Below are positions 1-8,406 of a DNA stretch of 33,668 nt, one piece after another. The notes under the pieces were generated by a model. The model did not search any database, was not told where the DNA came from, and saw nothing but the letters and a program-made list of their open reading frames with translations. Location: assembly GCA_937922235.1 (NCBI GenBank), contig CAKZVC010000078.1, forward strand, positions 1 through 33,668, in the 5' to 3' direction. Each line of letters begins with the position of its first letter. Positions within the stretch are counted from its first letter, which is position 1. This DNA comes from an uncultured Acidimicrobiales bacterium. Lineage in GTDB: Bacteria > Actinomycetota > Acidimicrobiia > Acidimicrobiales > SHLQ01. Made by a program: the position numbers and the translations under genes.

Positions 1-1287
1 GGCGAACCGGGCCTCCCCGCTGGTGTGACGGCAGTAGGCATCGAAGAGATCCTTCAAGCCGACCACCCCGACGACAAGAACAGCACTGATCAAGATGGCG
101 ACATCAACGATGTCTGGGTCACCGCAACCGCAGCCACAGCCCCCGTCGTGGCGCTGGGCGTCGTTGATGCCACGGTGAACTCCAATGGCGAGTCGATCGT
201 GCTTGCCGGCACCGTGCCAACGGAAGCGCAGCGCAACGCACTGATAGCTGATGCCGAGGCGACTGGATTACCGGTCGACGCCGATGGCCTGACCGTCTCG
301 GGCCTTGAGCCAGGCGCCGGGGCCGACGGCCAGGTAGCCAAGATGGGCGCCGTGATTGGCGGCCTCGGAGTCGGGGCCTTCACCAGCGCCTCGCTAAGTA
401 TCGGTGACGATGGTCCCGTCCGAGGAACTATCGAAGCAGCGAACGCAGATGTTGCGGCAAGTCTCGCATCCCTCAGCGAAGGAGAGGACGTTACCGTCTC
501 GTCTCCACCCGTCCTTGGTGCGCTCGATACCGATGTGGTCTTCGATGGCGAACGGATCGTGCTCAATGGCACCGTGCTCACCGACGCACAGTCGGCCGAG
601 CTCGAAGCAGCGGCTGCCGAGGTTGTTGGAGCCGACAATGTCACGAACAACTTGGTTGTTTCTGGGCTCGACGAAGCAGTTGAAAACGCTGATGGTCGGG
701 TAGCAGCGCTCGGAGCGGCGATCGGAACCTTCGGGGGCTTGACAAGCGCCGACGCCACGATGAGCGACACCGACCTCACCGTGAACGGTTTCGCTACCGA
801 CGAGGCATCTCGCACTGCCTCGGTCGATGCGGTCTCGGCATCTTCGGACGCTGGACTTCGCCCTGGCGGTGAGATCACCGTCAACGAACCCGAGATCTCG
901 CTACAGGAAGAGATCGACTTGCTTCAAGCCGAGCTAGATGCTCTTCAAGAAGAGATTCGAGTCAACGTCGTCTTCGCATCGGACTCCGATGTTCTCAGCG
1001 ACAAGGCCAAGGGAACGCTCGACAAGGTTGTGGACGCTATGCAGCGCTACCCACGTCCAGTTGTCGAAGTTGGTGGACACACCGACTCCCAGGGCAACGA
1101 TGCCTACAACATCGATCTCTCCCAACGACGTGCCGACTCGGTTGTCGAGTACGTCGGATCACAAACATCACCAGACCGCCTCAAGCCAGTTGGCTTTGGA
1201 GAGGCACAACCCGTTGCAGACAACACCACCGAAGAAGGTCGTCTGCAAAACCGCCGAGTCGAATTCATCGCTAAGGAGAACTTCTAA
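1..1287 (+). CDS. OmpA-family peptidoglycan-binding protein with BON-like repeats (5' partial)
   Basis: The frame is open from base 1, and the first possible start (GTG at 25) has no ribosome binding site, so the gene almost certainly begins outside the window. About 428 residues are visible. The first 290 or so hold two or three BON-like repeats, seen as recurring I-V-L-x-G-T-V segments followed by Ala-rich helices. A short coiled-coil linker leads into a C-terminal OmpA domain of about 110 residues. That domain shows the G-H-T-D-S and L-S-Q-R-R-A motifs whose Asp and Arg bind diaminopimelate in peptidoglycan. BON plus OmpA is the architecture of mycobacterial OmpATb/ArfA (Rv0899), known in that family as an envelope protein. 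The stop overlaps the next start (TAATG), so the two genes are probably translationally coupled and may act in one envelope complex. Confidence 0.85.
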   Translation, partial: GEPGLPAGVTAVGIEEILQADHPDDKNSTDQDGDINDVWVTATAATAPVVALGVVDATVNSNGESIVLAGTVPTEAQRNALIADAEATGLPVDADGLTVSGLEPGAGADGQVAKMGAVIGGLGVGAFTSASLSIGDDGPVRGTIEAANADVAASLASLSEGEDVTVSSPPVLGALDTDVVFDGERIVLNGTVLTDAQSAELEAAAAEVVGADNVTNNLVVSGLDEAVENADGRVAALGAAIGTFGGLTSADATMSDTDLTVNGFATDEASRTASVDAVSASSDAGLRPGGEITVNEPEISLQEEIDLLQAELDALQEEIRVNVVFASDSDVLSDKAKGTLDKVVDAMQRYPRPVVEVGGHTDSQGNDAYNIDLSQRRADSVVEYVGSQTSPDRLKPVGFGEAQPVADNTTEEGRLQNRRVEFIAKENF

Positions 1288-4200
1288 TGGAATATTCAAT
1301 TTGGGAAATCTGGCTTCCCCTTCTACTTCTCTTTCTTTTGGGGTGGCTGCTTTCGTGGTGGTTCCATCGTTCACGTCGAACGATCGTTTCGTCGTCAGAG
1401 TGGAATGCACTCGGCAGCCGTGCCCACGACGCCGAGATGGAGCTCAGCTCGGTCGCCGCTGCCCGTGACGAGGCCATCAACGAGCGTTCGGTTCTTTCGA
1501 GCCGAGTATCATCGCTGACGACCGACCTCGATGCCCGGCAGGCCGAACTTGCAGCCGCTACTCGGTCGACCGAAGTCGTCACGGCAGACCTCAATGCTCG
1601 AACTGGTGAGCTTGACGCCTTGCGTGGCGAGCTCGAAGCGAGCAACGGTCGCATCGGCGGCCTTGAAAGCGACCTCAACAGTGCCCAAGGCACCATTGCT
1701 GGTTACGTAAAGCTCGAGGGCGAACACAAGACGCTCCAGGGCCAGCTCGATCAGTCGAAGGCTCGCATCGCCGAGCTTGAGGGCGCCGCATCGGCGTCGG
1801 ACGGTGAGCTTGCAACACTCCGAAGCGAATTTGAACTCGCCGAAGGTCGAGCATCCGAAGCCGAAGGCCGGGTCATGGAGCTGGAAGGCGAGCTGCGTTC
1901 AGCGCAAGCCGACCTCACCGGTACCCGGGCTGAGCTCAGCGGTTCGGGAGACAAGATCTCCGAACTCGAAGCTGCCGTTGCGGGCGCTGCGGTGACCGCA
2001 GCTGCGCTCAAGGCGAAGGAGTCCAAGGCCAGCGAACTCGAGTCGGCGCTCGAAGCAACACGCGCTGAACTCGACACCTCGCAGAGCCGGATTGCCGATC
2101 TCGATGCACACCTGGCCACCAGTCGCGGCGAGCTCGAAGCATCGCAGGCTCGCATTGGCGAGCTCGAGGGTGAGCTTGGTGGAGCGCAATCGCAGATCGC
2201 TGGCTTCGCCAACCTCGAAACCGAAGCCGGTCAGGCCAAGGGCGAGCTCGAAGGAGCTCACGCCCGTATCGCAACGCTTGAGGGCGACCTCGATGCGGCG
2301 AACTCACGGGCCCGTGGCCTCGAGGCCGCTCAGGGTCGCATCGGCGAGCTTGAGGGCGAGCTCGAAGCAGCAAACGCTCGTGCCGCAGAGGTTGACGGAG
2401 CGAAGGCTCGTGTAGCTCAACTCGAAGGCGAGCTTGAGGCAGCGAACGCACGCGCTGGCGAACTCGATGGAGCGCAGGCTCGCATCGGTGCGCTTGAAGG
2501 CGAGCTCGAAGCAGCAAACGCACGAGCCCTAAGGGCCGAAGAGGATCTTGGTGGCGCTCAGTCACAGATCGCTGGCTTTGCGAACCTTGAAAACGAAGCT
2601 GGCCAAGCAAAGGGTGAGCTCGAAGGAGCCCAAGCTCGTATCGGTCAGCTGGAAGGCGAACTCGACGCAGCCAACGCACGCATGGGCGAACTCGATGGCG
2701 CCAACGCCCGCATCGGTGAGCTCGAAGGTCAGTTGCAAGCAGCTCAGGCAGTCGCTGGCGAACTCGAAGGAGCCCAGGCCCGCATCGGTCAACTCGAAGA
2801 TGAGTTGCAGCAGACGCGTGCCGAAGCTGCGAAGCTCGAAGCCGCCCACGGCCGAATCGGTGAGCTCGAAGGTCAGTTGCAAGCCGCCCAGGCAGGCGCT
2901 GGCGAACTCGAAGGCGCCCAGGCCCGCATCGGCCAGCTCGAAGGCGAACTCGACGCAGCCAACGCACGCATGGGTGAACTCGAAGGCGCCCAGGCCCGCA
3001 TCGGCCAGCTCGAAGGCGAACTCGACGCAGCCAAGGGACGTGCAGCTCACGCTGAAGAACGGCTCGGCGGCGCACAGTCGCAGATCGCTGGCTTCGCCAA
3101 CCTTGAGACCGAAGCCGGACAGGCCAAGACCGAACTCGACGGAGCGCACAACCGCATCGGCGAACTCGAAGCCGAGCTCGCAGCTGCCACCTTGTTCAAG
3201 AATGAGGTTGGCCAGCTACGTTCCGACGTCGATGAGCGAGATCGCCGCATTGCGGCTCTTGAGGGCGAGGTAGCAAACGCTGCTGACTCCGCTGAGCTCG
3301 ATGCAGCACGCAAACAGCTGAGCGATGCTCAAGGCCAGCTCGATGGCCTTCGCAGCGAACGTGATGCTGCCCAGGGCGAGGCCAATGGTGTTCGGAGCGA
3401 ACGCGACGAGGCCAACGCCAAGCTCAAGGCGCTGCAGGGCGATCTCGCTGCGGCACAGGCACAGGGTGGTTCGACCGAGGAACTCGAAAGGACCATCGAA
3501 CGTCGCAACGAGACCATTGCCGACCTGCGCAAGTCGCTGAAGGCCTACAAGGACATGCCGGAGGGCTTCCAGCGGATGGCCTCGTGGCAGACCGGCGCTT
3601 GGCAGAAGGGCACCACGAAGCTTGGCACTGCCGGCAGTGACCACGCTGACGATTTGAAGGTCATCAGCGGCATCGGCCCACAGATGGAAGAGCTGCTCAA
3701 TACCTTCGGCATCAAGTCGTGGGAGCAGCTCGCCGCTCTCGATTCGAAGGGCGTCGAAGCCGTCGATGGCGCACTGACCGACTTCCCCGGACGCATCACG
3801 CGTGACGAATGGGTCGAGCAGGCCAAGGCCATCATGGATGCCGGACACAAGCCAGTTGAACGGGCGCCGAAGAAGCGTGCACCGAAGAAGGCGGGCAAGA
3901 ACGCCTGGCAGAAGGGCAAGACCAAGCTCGGAACGCCCGGTAGCGATCACGCTGACGACTTGAAGGTCATCAGCGGCATCGGCCCACAGATGGAACAGTT
4001 GCTCAACAGCTTCGGCATCAAGTCGTGGGAGCAGCTCGCCACTCTCGACAAGAAGGGCGTCGAAGCCGTCGATGGCGCACTGACCGACTTCCCCGGACGC
4101 ATCACGCGTGACGAATGGGTCGAGCAGGCCAAGGCCATCATGGCGAACGATCACACCCCGGTTGTTAGCGCACCGAAGCCACGGAAAAAGCCAAGCTGGC

Positions 4201-4514
4201 AGAAGGGCCGGACCAAGATCGGCACTCCTGGCGCTGGCCACACCGATGACTTGAAGGTCATCAATGGCATCGGTCCAAAGATGGAGGGTGTGCTGAACAA
4301 GTTCGGCATCACTGCGTGGGAGCAGATCGGCGCCTTGAAGAAGACCGAGGTTGCTGACCTGAACGATCTCATCGAGTCCTTCCCGGGCCGTATCGAGCGT
4401 GACGAGTGGGTTGGTCAGGCCAAGGGACTGGTGAAGCGCTTCCCGAATCCGAAGAAGCGTCCGACCCGCGAGACGTTCCTGAACAACTCCGGAGATGACG
4501 ATCCGTTTAACTAA
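1287..4514 (+). CDS. Membrane-anchored giant coiled-coil protein with three C-terminal helix-hairpin-helix modules
   Basis: The 1075-residue protein starts at an ATG overlapping the upstream stop, with AAGGAG just before it. Residues 5-27 form one Trp/Leu-rich membrane segment followed by basic residues, so the rest is probably cytoplasmic. Residues 45-745 are a very regular Glu/Ala/Leu coiled coil made of near-identical blocks (G-E-L-E-G-A-Q-A-R-I-G type), including three copies of G-A-Q-S-Q-I-A-G-F-A-N-L-E. The C-terminal third carries three modules beginning at W772, W874 and W971. Each contains D-D-L-K-V-I-x-G-I-G-P, the helix-hairpin-helix signature of the 'predicted 5' DNA nuclease/DUF4332' type. 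Such modules often bind DNA or proteins and are commonly not nucleases when fused this way. Role inferred: an envelope-anchored structural or DNA-tethering scaffold working with the OmpA protein. Exact function unknown. Confidence 0.85.
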   Translation: MEYSIWEIWLPLLLLFLLGWLLSWWFHRSRRTIVSSSEWNALGSRAHDAEMELSSVAAARDEAINERSVLSSRVSSLTTDLDARQAELAAATRSTEVVTADLNARTGELDALRGELEASNGRIGGLESDLNSAQGTIAGYVKLEGEHKTLQGQLDQSKARIAELEGAASASDGELATLRSEFELAEGRASEAEGRVMELEGELRSAQADLTGTRAELSGSGDKISELEAAVAGAAVTAAALKAKESKASELESALEATRAELDTSQSRIADLDAHLATSRGELEASQARIGELEGELGGAQSQIAGFANLETEAGQAKGELEGAHARIATLEGDLDAANSRARGLEAAQGRIGELEGELEAANARAAEVDGAKARVAQLEGELEAANARAGELDGAQARIGALEGELEAANARALRAEEDLGGAQSQIAGFANLENEAGQAKGELEGAQARIGQLEGELDAANARMGELDGANARIGELEGQLQAAQAVAGELEGAQARIGQLEDELQQTRAEAAKLEAAHGRIGELEGQLQAAQAGAGELEGAQARIGQLEGELDAANARMGELEGAQARIGQLEGELDAAKGRAAHAEERLGGAQSQIAGFANLETEAGQAKTELDGAHNRIGELEAELAAATLFKNEVGQLRSDVDERDRRIAALEGEVANAADSAELDAARKQLSDAQGQLDGLRSERDAAQGEANGVRSERDEANAKLKALQGDLAAAQAQGGSTEELERTIERRNETIADLRKSLKAYKDMPEGFQRMASWQTGAWQKGTTKLGTAGSDHADDLKVISGIGPQMEELLNTFGIKSWEQLAALDSKGVEAVDGALTDFPGRITRDEWVEQAKAIMDAGHKPVERAPKKRAPKKAGKNAWQKGKTKLGTPGSDHADDLKVISGIGPQMEQLLNSFGIKSWEQLATLDKKGVEAVDGALTDFPGRITRDEWVEQAKAIMANDHTPVVSAPKPRKKPSWQKGRTKIGTPGAGHTDDLKVINGIGPKMEGVLNKFGITAWEQIGALKKTEVADLNDLIESFPGRIERDEWVGQAKGLVKRFPNPKKRPTRETFLNNSGDDDPFN

Positions 4515-4554
4515 CGAGTAGTCGCCCAGTCCGGGCCGATCGATTGCCGATCGG

Positions 4555-4566
4555 TACGGTGAGGGC
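4555..4566 (+). promoter_or_regulatory. Leaderless -10 box of the beta-propeller lipoprotein gene
   Basis: TACGGT lies at 4555-4560, followed by six bases and then the ATG at 4567. No separate Shine-Dalgarno site is evident. No convincing -35 element is seen. Confidence 0.5.
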
Positions 4567-5931
4567 ATGTTCCGAACGAGCCAGCGTTCTAGCCATCGTG
4601 CTGTGACGCTGGCTCGGTTCGTTTTGCTGGCGTGTGCGCTCGCAGCCACCGCATGCACGAGCTCGGAGCCTCCGGTGCGCGTCGAACCAACACCGTCCAC
4701 CACAACCACTCCCCCAACGTCGGACTCACCGACGCCTGATGGGTCGACAGAGTCGGTACCGCCTACAGCTCCAGCCGAGCCTGCTGATTCGTCTCAGGTG
4801 GCCGAGCTCGCAGACGTTGCGGCAGGCCTGCCGGGCTCGATCGTTCGACGGTCAACCGACGGTTCACTCGTCGTGTCAGCGCCCGACGGCTCCGACGGAG
4901 TCACATGGAGTGCCCGAGAAGATGGCGTCGCAAGCCAGCCAACGTGGTCAGCAGATGGCTCGCAGCTGGCGTGGACGGTGCTTGGACCAAACGGGGTCGC
5001 CCTCGCCCTGGCGCAGATCGATGCCGGGCCGGACGCCACCATCGTGATTCCCGTATCGACCCCGATCTTCTACTACTCGTGGTCGCCTTCGGGCGACTGG
5101 CTGGCAGGCCTTCGCAACAGTGCGAGCGGGCTTGAGCTCACGATGGTCGATGTCGAGTCGCAATCACTTCGAGTTGTGGGGCCTGGCCAACCGTTCTTCA
5201 CCGATTGGAACTCTGACGACGCGTTGGTGGCCGCGATCGGGGGAACGATCCTTGCCGATGTCCCTGCGAGCGAAACCGAGTCGCCGTCGCAGCGAGCACT
5301 CCAGAGCCCGCTTGGGGTCTTCCAAGCGCCGATCGTTCTCGGTAACGACGACGTGATCGTGACGCTCCGCCGAGGCGACCAAAACGACGTTGTCCGTCTT
5401 CGGGGCAGTGAAGCCACGACGATCGCGAGCGCCGAGGGGCCGGTGGCCATGTCGATCGACCCGCTAGGAGAACGCTTGGCAGTACTTGTGGCTCCCGACG
5501 ACGAGCCCGAGCTCATCTCGTTTCAGACAACTCCGTTGCTCGAATCGGGGCGCGTGTCGATCATCGATCTGCGAACCGGTGATGTCGAGATCCGACCCGA
5601 GACGAACACTGTTGCGATCAACTGGAGCCCTACAGGCGACAAGCTGGCGATGCTCGAAGCCACGAACCTCACAATGAGCTGGCTCTTTGCGGAACCAGGA
5701 GCAGTCGCCGAACGAAGCGCGCAGTTCATCCCGAGCCGCGAGTTCATCACCGCGTACGTGCCATTCGCAGACCAGTACGACCGCTCGTCGACGTGGTGGT
5801 CGCCCGATGGCGAAGCATTCGTCTTTGCTGGCTCGATCAACGGCCAAGAAGGTATTTGGATCGACCGACTAACCGACGGCCTAGGCCCAGCGTTCCTCGC
5901 CCCAGGCGATATCGCTTTCTGGAGCAACTAG
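4567..5931 (+). CDS. Lipoprotein with TolB/WD40-like beta-propeller
   Basis: This 454-residue secreted lipoprotein begins with a basic N-region, a hydrophobic stretch (about residues 14-29) and a lipobox-like L-A-A-T-A-C ending at Cys30. A Thr/Pro/Ser-rich linker of about 40 residues follows. The rest is a repetitive beta-rich domain with recurring W-S-x-D-G-S, W-S-P-S-G-D and W-S-P-T-G-D-K-L-A segments, typical of TolB-like or WD40-like propeller blades. Such domains usually mediate protein or ligand binding at the cell surface. The gene is probably transcribed from its own leaderless promoter and is convergent with the amidase gene, leaving a 39-base gap with no clear terminator. The binding partner cannot be deduced. 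Confidence 0.8.
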   Translation: MFRTSQRSSHRAVTLARFVLLACALAATACTSSEPPVRVEPTPSTTTTPPTSDSPTPDGSTESVPPTAPAEPADSSQVAELADVAAGLPGSIVRRSTDGSLVVSAPDGSDGVTWSAREDGVASQPTWSADGSQLAWTVLGPNGVALALAQIDAGPDATIVIPVSTPIFYYSWSPSGDWLAGLRNSASGLELTMVDVESQSLRVVGPGQPFFTDWNSDDALVAAIGGTILADVPASETESPSQRALQSPLGVFQAPIVLGNDDVIVTLRRGDQNDVVRLRGSEATTIASAEGPVAMSIDPLGERLAVLVAPDDEPELISFQTTPLLESGRVSIIDLRTGDVEIRPETNTVAINWSPTGDKLAMLEATNLTMSWLFAEPGAVAERSAQFIPSREFITAYVPFADQYDRSSTWWSPDGEAFVFAGSINGQEGIWIDRLTDGLGPAFLAPGDIAFWSN

Positions 5932-5970
5932 CCCTTCTCGACCGATAGACCGGCGATCTGTTATGGCTGG

Positions 5971-7296
5971 CTAGAGGGCCGGATCTTCGCAGCCGTCGTA
6001 GCCACCGGTGCCGCTGCTCGAATCGTCGGTGAAGTCCTCGAGGAAGCCGCTGCCGGCATCGCTTGTGGTCTTCCACCGCATCAGGCCAACGGCAATGGCC
6101 TTGCCGTGCGCCCACTGCACCTCGTTGGTGGTGAAGAGCTGTTCTTCAGATGCATTCGAAAGGTAGCCAGCTTCGGTGATGACCGAAACGATGTCGGGCG
6201 TGTAGCGATGGATGCCGTAGAGATCAGCGCCGTCGCTGTTGAGCCGGGCGGACACACCGTTGCGCCAGGTGCCAACCCACTTGGCGCTGTAGCCGGAAAG
6301 GCCGTCGATGACCTCTTCGAACAGGATCCCACCGAGGCGCCGAGACTCGGGGTTGCCGGCGTCGACAAACATCTCGGTACCGGGCGTGGGCTGCGGTCGG
6401 GTCGCTCCGCCGTTGTGATGGATGGAAACGAATGCATCGGGGTTCAGCGCATTTGCGATCGCGGCCCGAGACTTCAGCGGGATCCGGATATCGGTGCGAC
6501 GGGTGAGCAGCACGGAGTAGCCAGCTTCTTCGAGGTACCACTCGACGATCTCAGCGATTCGCAGATTCAGTGCCTTCTCGGTCGCCCCTGAGGGCCCACT
6601 TGCGCCGCCTTCGGAACCGCCATGGCCGGGGTCGAGCACGAAGTCGACCGTCTCGACCCGCTCGCCGTCGGTGATCGTGACCTCATTGCTGCACGGAGTG
6701 AGCGCTCGCCAGCCACCGTCGGGGTGCCTTCCGATCACGGGAAGCACAACGCCGCGAGGGCTGATGATCACGCCGTCGTCCGACGTGACCTCTGCCGCGG
6801 GCGCTTCGGTCGTGGACGTCGTGGTCGTCTCCGGAGCTGCGGTTGTGGTGGTGGTCTCGGGCGCCTCGGTGGTTGTCGTAGTTTCGGGGGCCTCAGTTGT
6901 GGTGGTGGTGTCCGGCGCTTGGGTCGTGGTCGTCGTTTCGACCTCGGAGTTCTCGGTAGCACCCAGGACGTTTGCCGCAAGTTCGTCTGCTGTCAGGTCC
7001 GAGCTACCCGCTTCAGCTGCGTCGCTGTCATCACCTGATGGGTCGATCTCATCGGCCAAGGCAAGTTCAAGAGAATCCGGCGTATCGGACTGCGTTGCCA
7101 CAACGTCATCGTTCTCGGGGGTTCCCACCTGGCGAGGCGACGGATTTGTCGACGCTCCGCCATCGACGCCGAGCGCGGCGCGGTCGCCGGCGGTCACTGT
7201 CGTCAGGACAGCATCAGTTTCTCCAATCGGCGGCAATGCAAGCAATGCCGTGATGGCGCAGAGCGTGCAAGCTGCTGCGGTGAAAATGTAACGCAC
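5971..7296 (-). CDS. Secreted N-acetylmuramoyl-L-alanine amidase (Amidase_3/AmiC type)
   Basis: The enzyme cleaves the amide bond between MurNAc and the stem peptide of peptidoglycan. I place the start at the GTG at 7296 because GGAGG sits at 7301-7305; a longer reading frame reaches 7356 but lacks a site. The 441-residue product has a signal peptide (residues 2-22), an acidic region, and a Thr-rich linker repeating A-P-E-T-T-T-T-T-E. The C-terminal Amidase_3 domain shows all zinc ligands: His225 in D-P-G-H-G-G, Glu240 in A-T-E-K-A-L-N and His293 in S-I-H-H-N, plus the catalytic-type T-E-A-G-Y-L-S-N near the end. The Thr/Glu linker is the kind that spans cell wall. Role: cell-wall remodelling or daughter-cell separation. 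Confidence 0.93.
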   Translation of the reverse strand: MRYIFTAAACTLCAITALLALPPIGETDAVLTTVTAGDRAALGVDGGASTNPSPRQVGTPENDDVVATQSDTPDSLELALADEIDPSGDDSDAAEAGSSDLTADELAANVLGATENSEVETTTTTQAPDTTTTTEAPETTTTTEAPETTTTTAAPETTTTSTTEAPAAEVTSDDGVIISPRGVVLPVIGRHPDGGWRALTPCSNEVTITDGERVETVDFVLDPGHGGSEGGASGPSGATEKALNLRIAEIVEWYLEEAGYSVLLTRRTDIRIPLKSRAAIANALNPDAFVSIHHNGGATRPQPTPGTEMFVDAGNPESRRLGGILFEEVIDGLSGYSAKWVGTWRNGVSARLNSDGADLYGIHRYTPDIVSVITEAGYLSNASEEQLFTTNEVQWAHGKAIAVGLMRWKTTSDAGSGFLEDFTDDSSSGTGGYDGCEDPAL

Positions 7297-7305
7297 GGGA
7301 CCTCC

Positions 7306-7320
7306 GCGCCGTTTCGGCGC
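7306..7320 (-). promoter_or_regulatory. Hairpin abutting the amidase ribosome binding site
   Basis: GCGCCG-AAA-CGGCGC is a perfect 6-bp stem with a 3-base loop, ending directly next to the GGAGG site at 7301-7305. It could influence ribosome access in the leader of the amidase mRNA. Regulatory meaning is inferred only. Confidence 0.35.
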
Positions 7321-7425
7321 ACACGAATACCAGGGGTAGATCAGGGGCGGCCCCACTCCGTGTTCGAGATACTAGAAGACGTCACCCTGCGATGTGGGGA
7401 CTTTCTCGCTTTCGCCGGTGTGTGG

Positions 7426-8406
7426 CTAGTTCGCTCCGGTGCCGCGGGTTGAGTCCCAGGCGGATCCGTCGGTGTTCCGAGTGTGCGGCTCGGGCGGCGG
7501 TTCTTCGCCTTCGAGCTCGGCATTGATCACATCGAGCTTCCAGCGAGCCTTTGCGATCTGAATGCGGAGATCGGCCACCTCGTGACCGGTGTCGGCGTCT
7601 TTGGCGTTCTCAAGTACTTCTCGATAGGTGGCGCTGGCATCGACGTACCGCTCTTTGAGCTCGGGGTCGTTTTCGATGGTCACCCGCGGATCAAGATCGA
7701 GAATCAGGTCGCTCATGGCCTGCAACTGCATCTGGGTGTCGTCGCGAGCACCCGACGTGTGGGTGCGACGGGCCTTCTTCTTTTGCGACGACCGCACAGA
7801 CGCAAGGAACAAGATTCCCGTGATGATCGCCAGCAACACGAAGATGCGGTAGTCGCCAAAGAAACTGGTTTGCGCAATTGGGGCCACGGGAATCTCATCT
7901 CCAAGTTCGAAGGCGGTAGCGGCGGCCGTTGCGAACGACGCCTCAGGGTTGCCGCGATCAAATCCATCGAGTGCGGTGCGAAGGTTAACGAACGGACGGA
8001 ACGTGCTGGCACCACCAAGATCTGACCCAGTGACAAGCAGCAGAGTTCGAGGGCCGCCGGCAGCAACGAGAGGCTCAAGCGTCGACTGGGCCAGAAGCGC
8101 GGCGGCGTTGCGGTCGGGGTTGTCGGCCACTTCGAGCGGACGTGACGTGATGGCGAACGCGAACTCGTCACCCCATTCATCAACGACGGGTTGCATCTCC
8201 TCTGCGTTGAGCACCGAGTCTTCGTCCCACCAGCCCTGGGCGAGCACATCGGCGATAATGCGCGCCTGCACAGGATCTTGCTGGGCTCCGGCGTCCGCAC
8301 CGGCAAATCCGATAACCGCTGCGACGATCGACACGATCGAGGCCAACGCCAACAACGATCGGGCGATTGCCCGTTCCATTGAGAATGGCAGCACGGGTGC
8401 CCTCAT
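7426..8406 (-). CDS. TPM-like single-pass membrane protein
   Basis: This 326-residue protein starts at an ATG that overlaps the TGA of the upstream AAA+ gene (ATGA), so the two are translationally coupled. Residues 14-36 are a signal peptide or anchor. Residues 42-175 form an extracytoplasmic alpha/beta domain with alternating strands (E-F-A-F-A-I-T-S, R-T-L-L-L-V-T-G), resembling the TPM/Psb32 fold in pattern, though I cannot confirm this. Residues 187-204 are a membrane segment followed by a K-K-K-A-R-R stop-transfer and a cytoplasmic tail of about 120 residues predicted largely helical and Pro-rich at its end. The pairing suggests that the ATPase acts on or through this protein. Specific function unknown. 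Confidence 0.75.
   Translation of the reverse strand: MRAPVLPFSMERAIARSLLALASIVSIVAAVIGFAGADAGAQQDPVQARIIADVLAQGWWDEDSVLNAEEMQPVVDEWGDEFAFAITSRPLEVADNPDRNAAALLAQSTLEPLVAAGGPRTLLLVTGSDLGGASTFRPFVNLRTALDGFDRGNPEASFATAAATAFELGDEIPVAPIAQTSFFGDYRIFVLLAIITGILFLASVRSSQKKKARRTHTSGARDDTQMQLQAMSDLILDLDPRVTIENDPELKERYVDASATYREVLENAKDADTGHEVADLRIQIAKARWKLDVINAELEGEEPPPEPHTRNTDGSAWDSTRGTGAN

Noticed and set aside
2008..4709. Long open frames on the minus strand across the coiled-coil gene (about 355 and 497 codons)
   Set aside because: They are by-products of the repetitive GAG/CTC-rich coding sequence and of the duplicated HhH modules; their translations are Arg/Leu-rich low-complexity or mirror the repeats and have no start signals.
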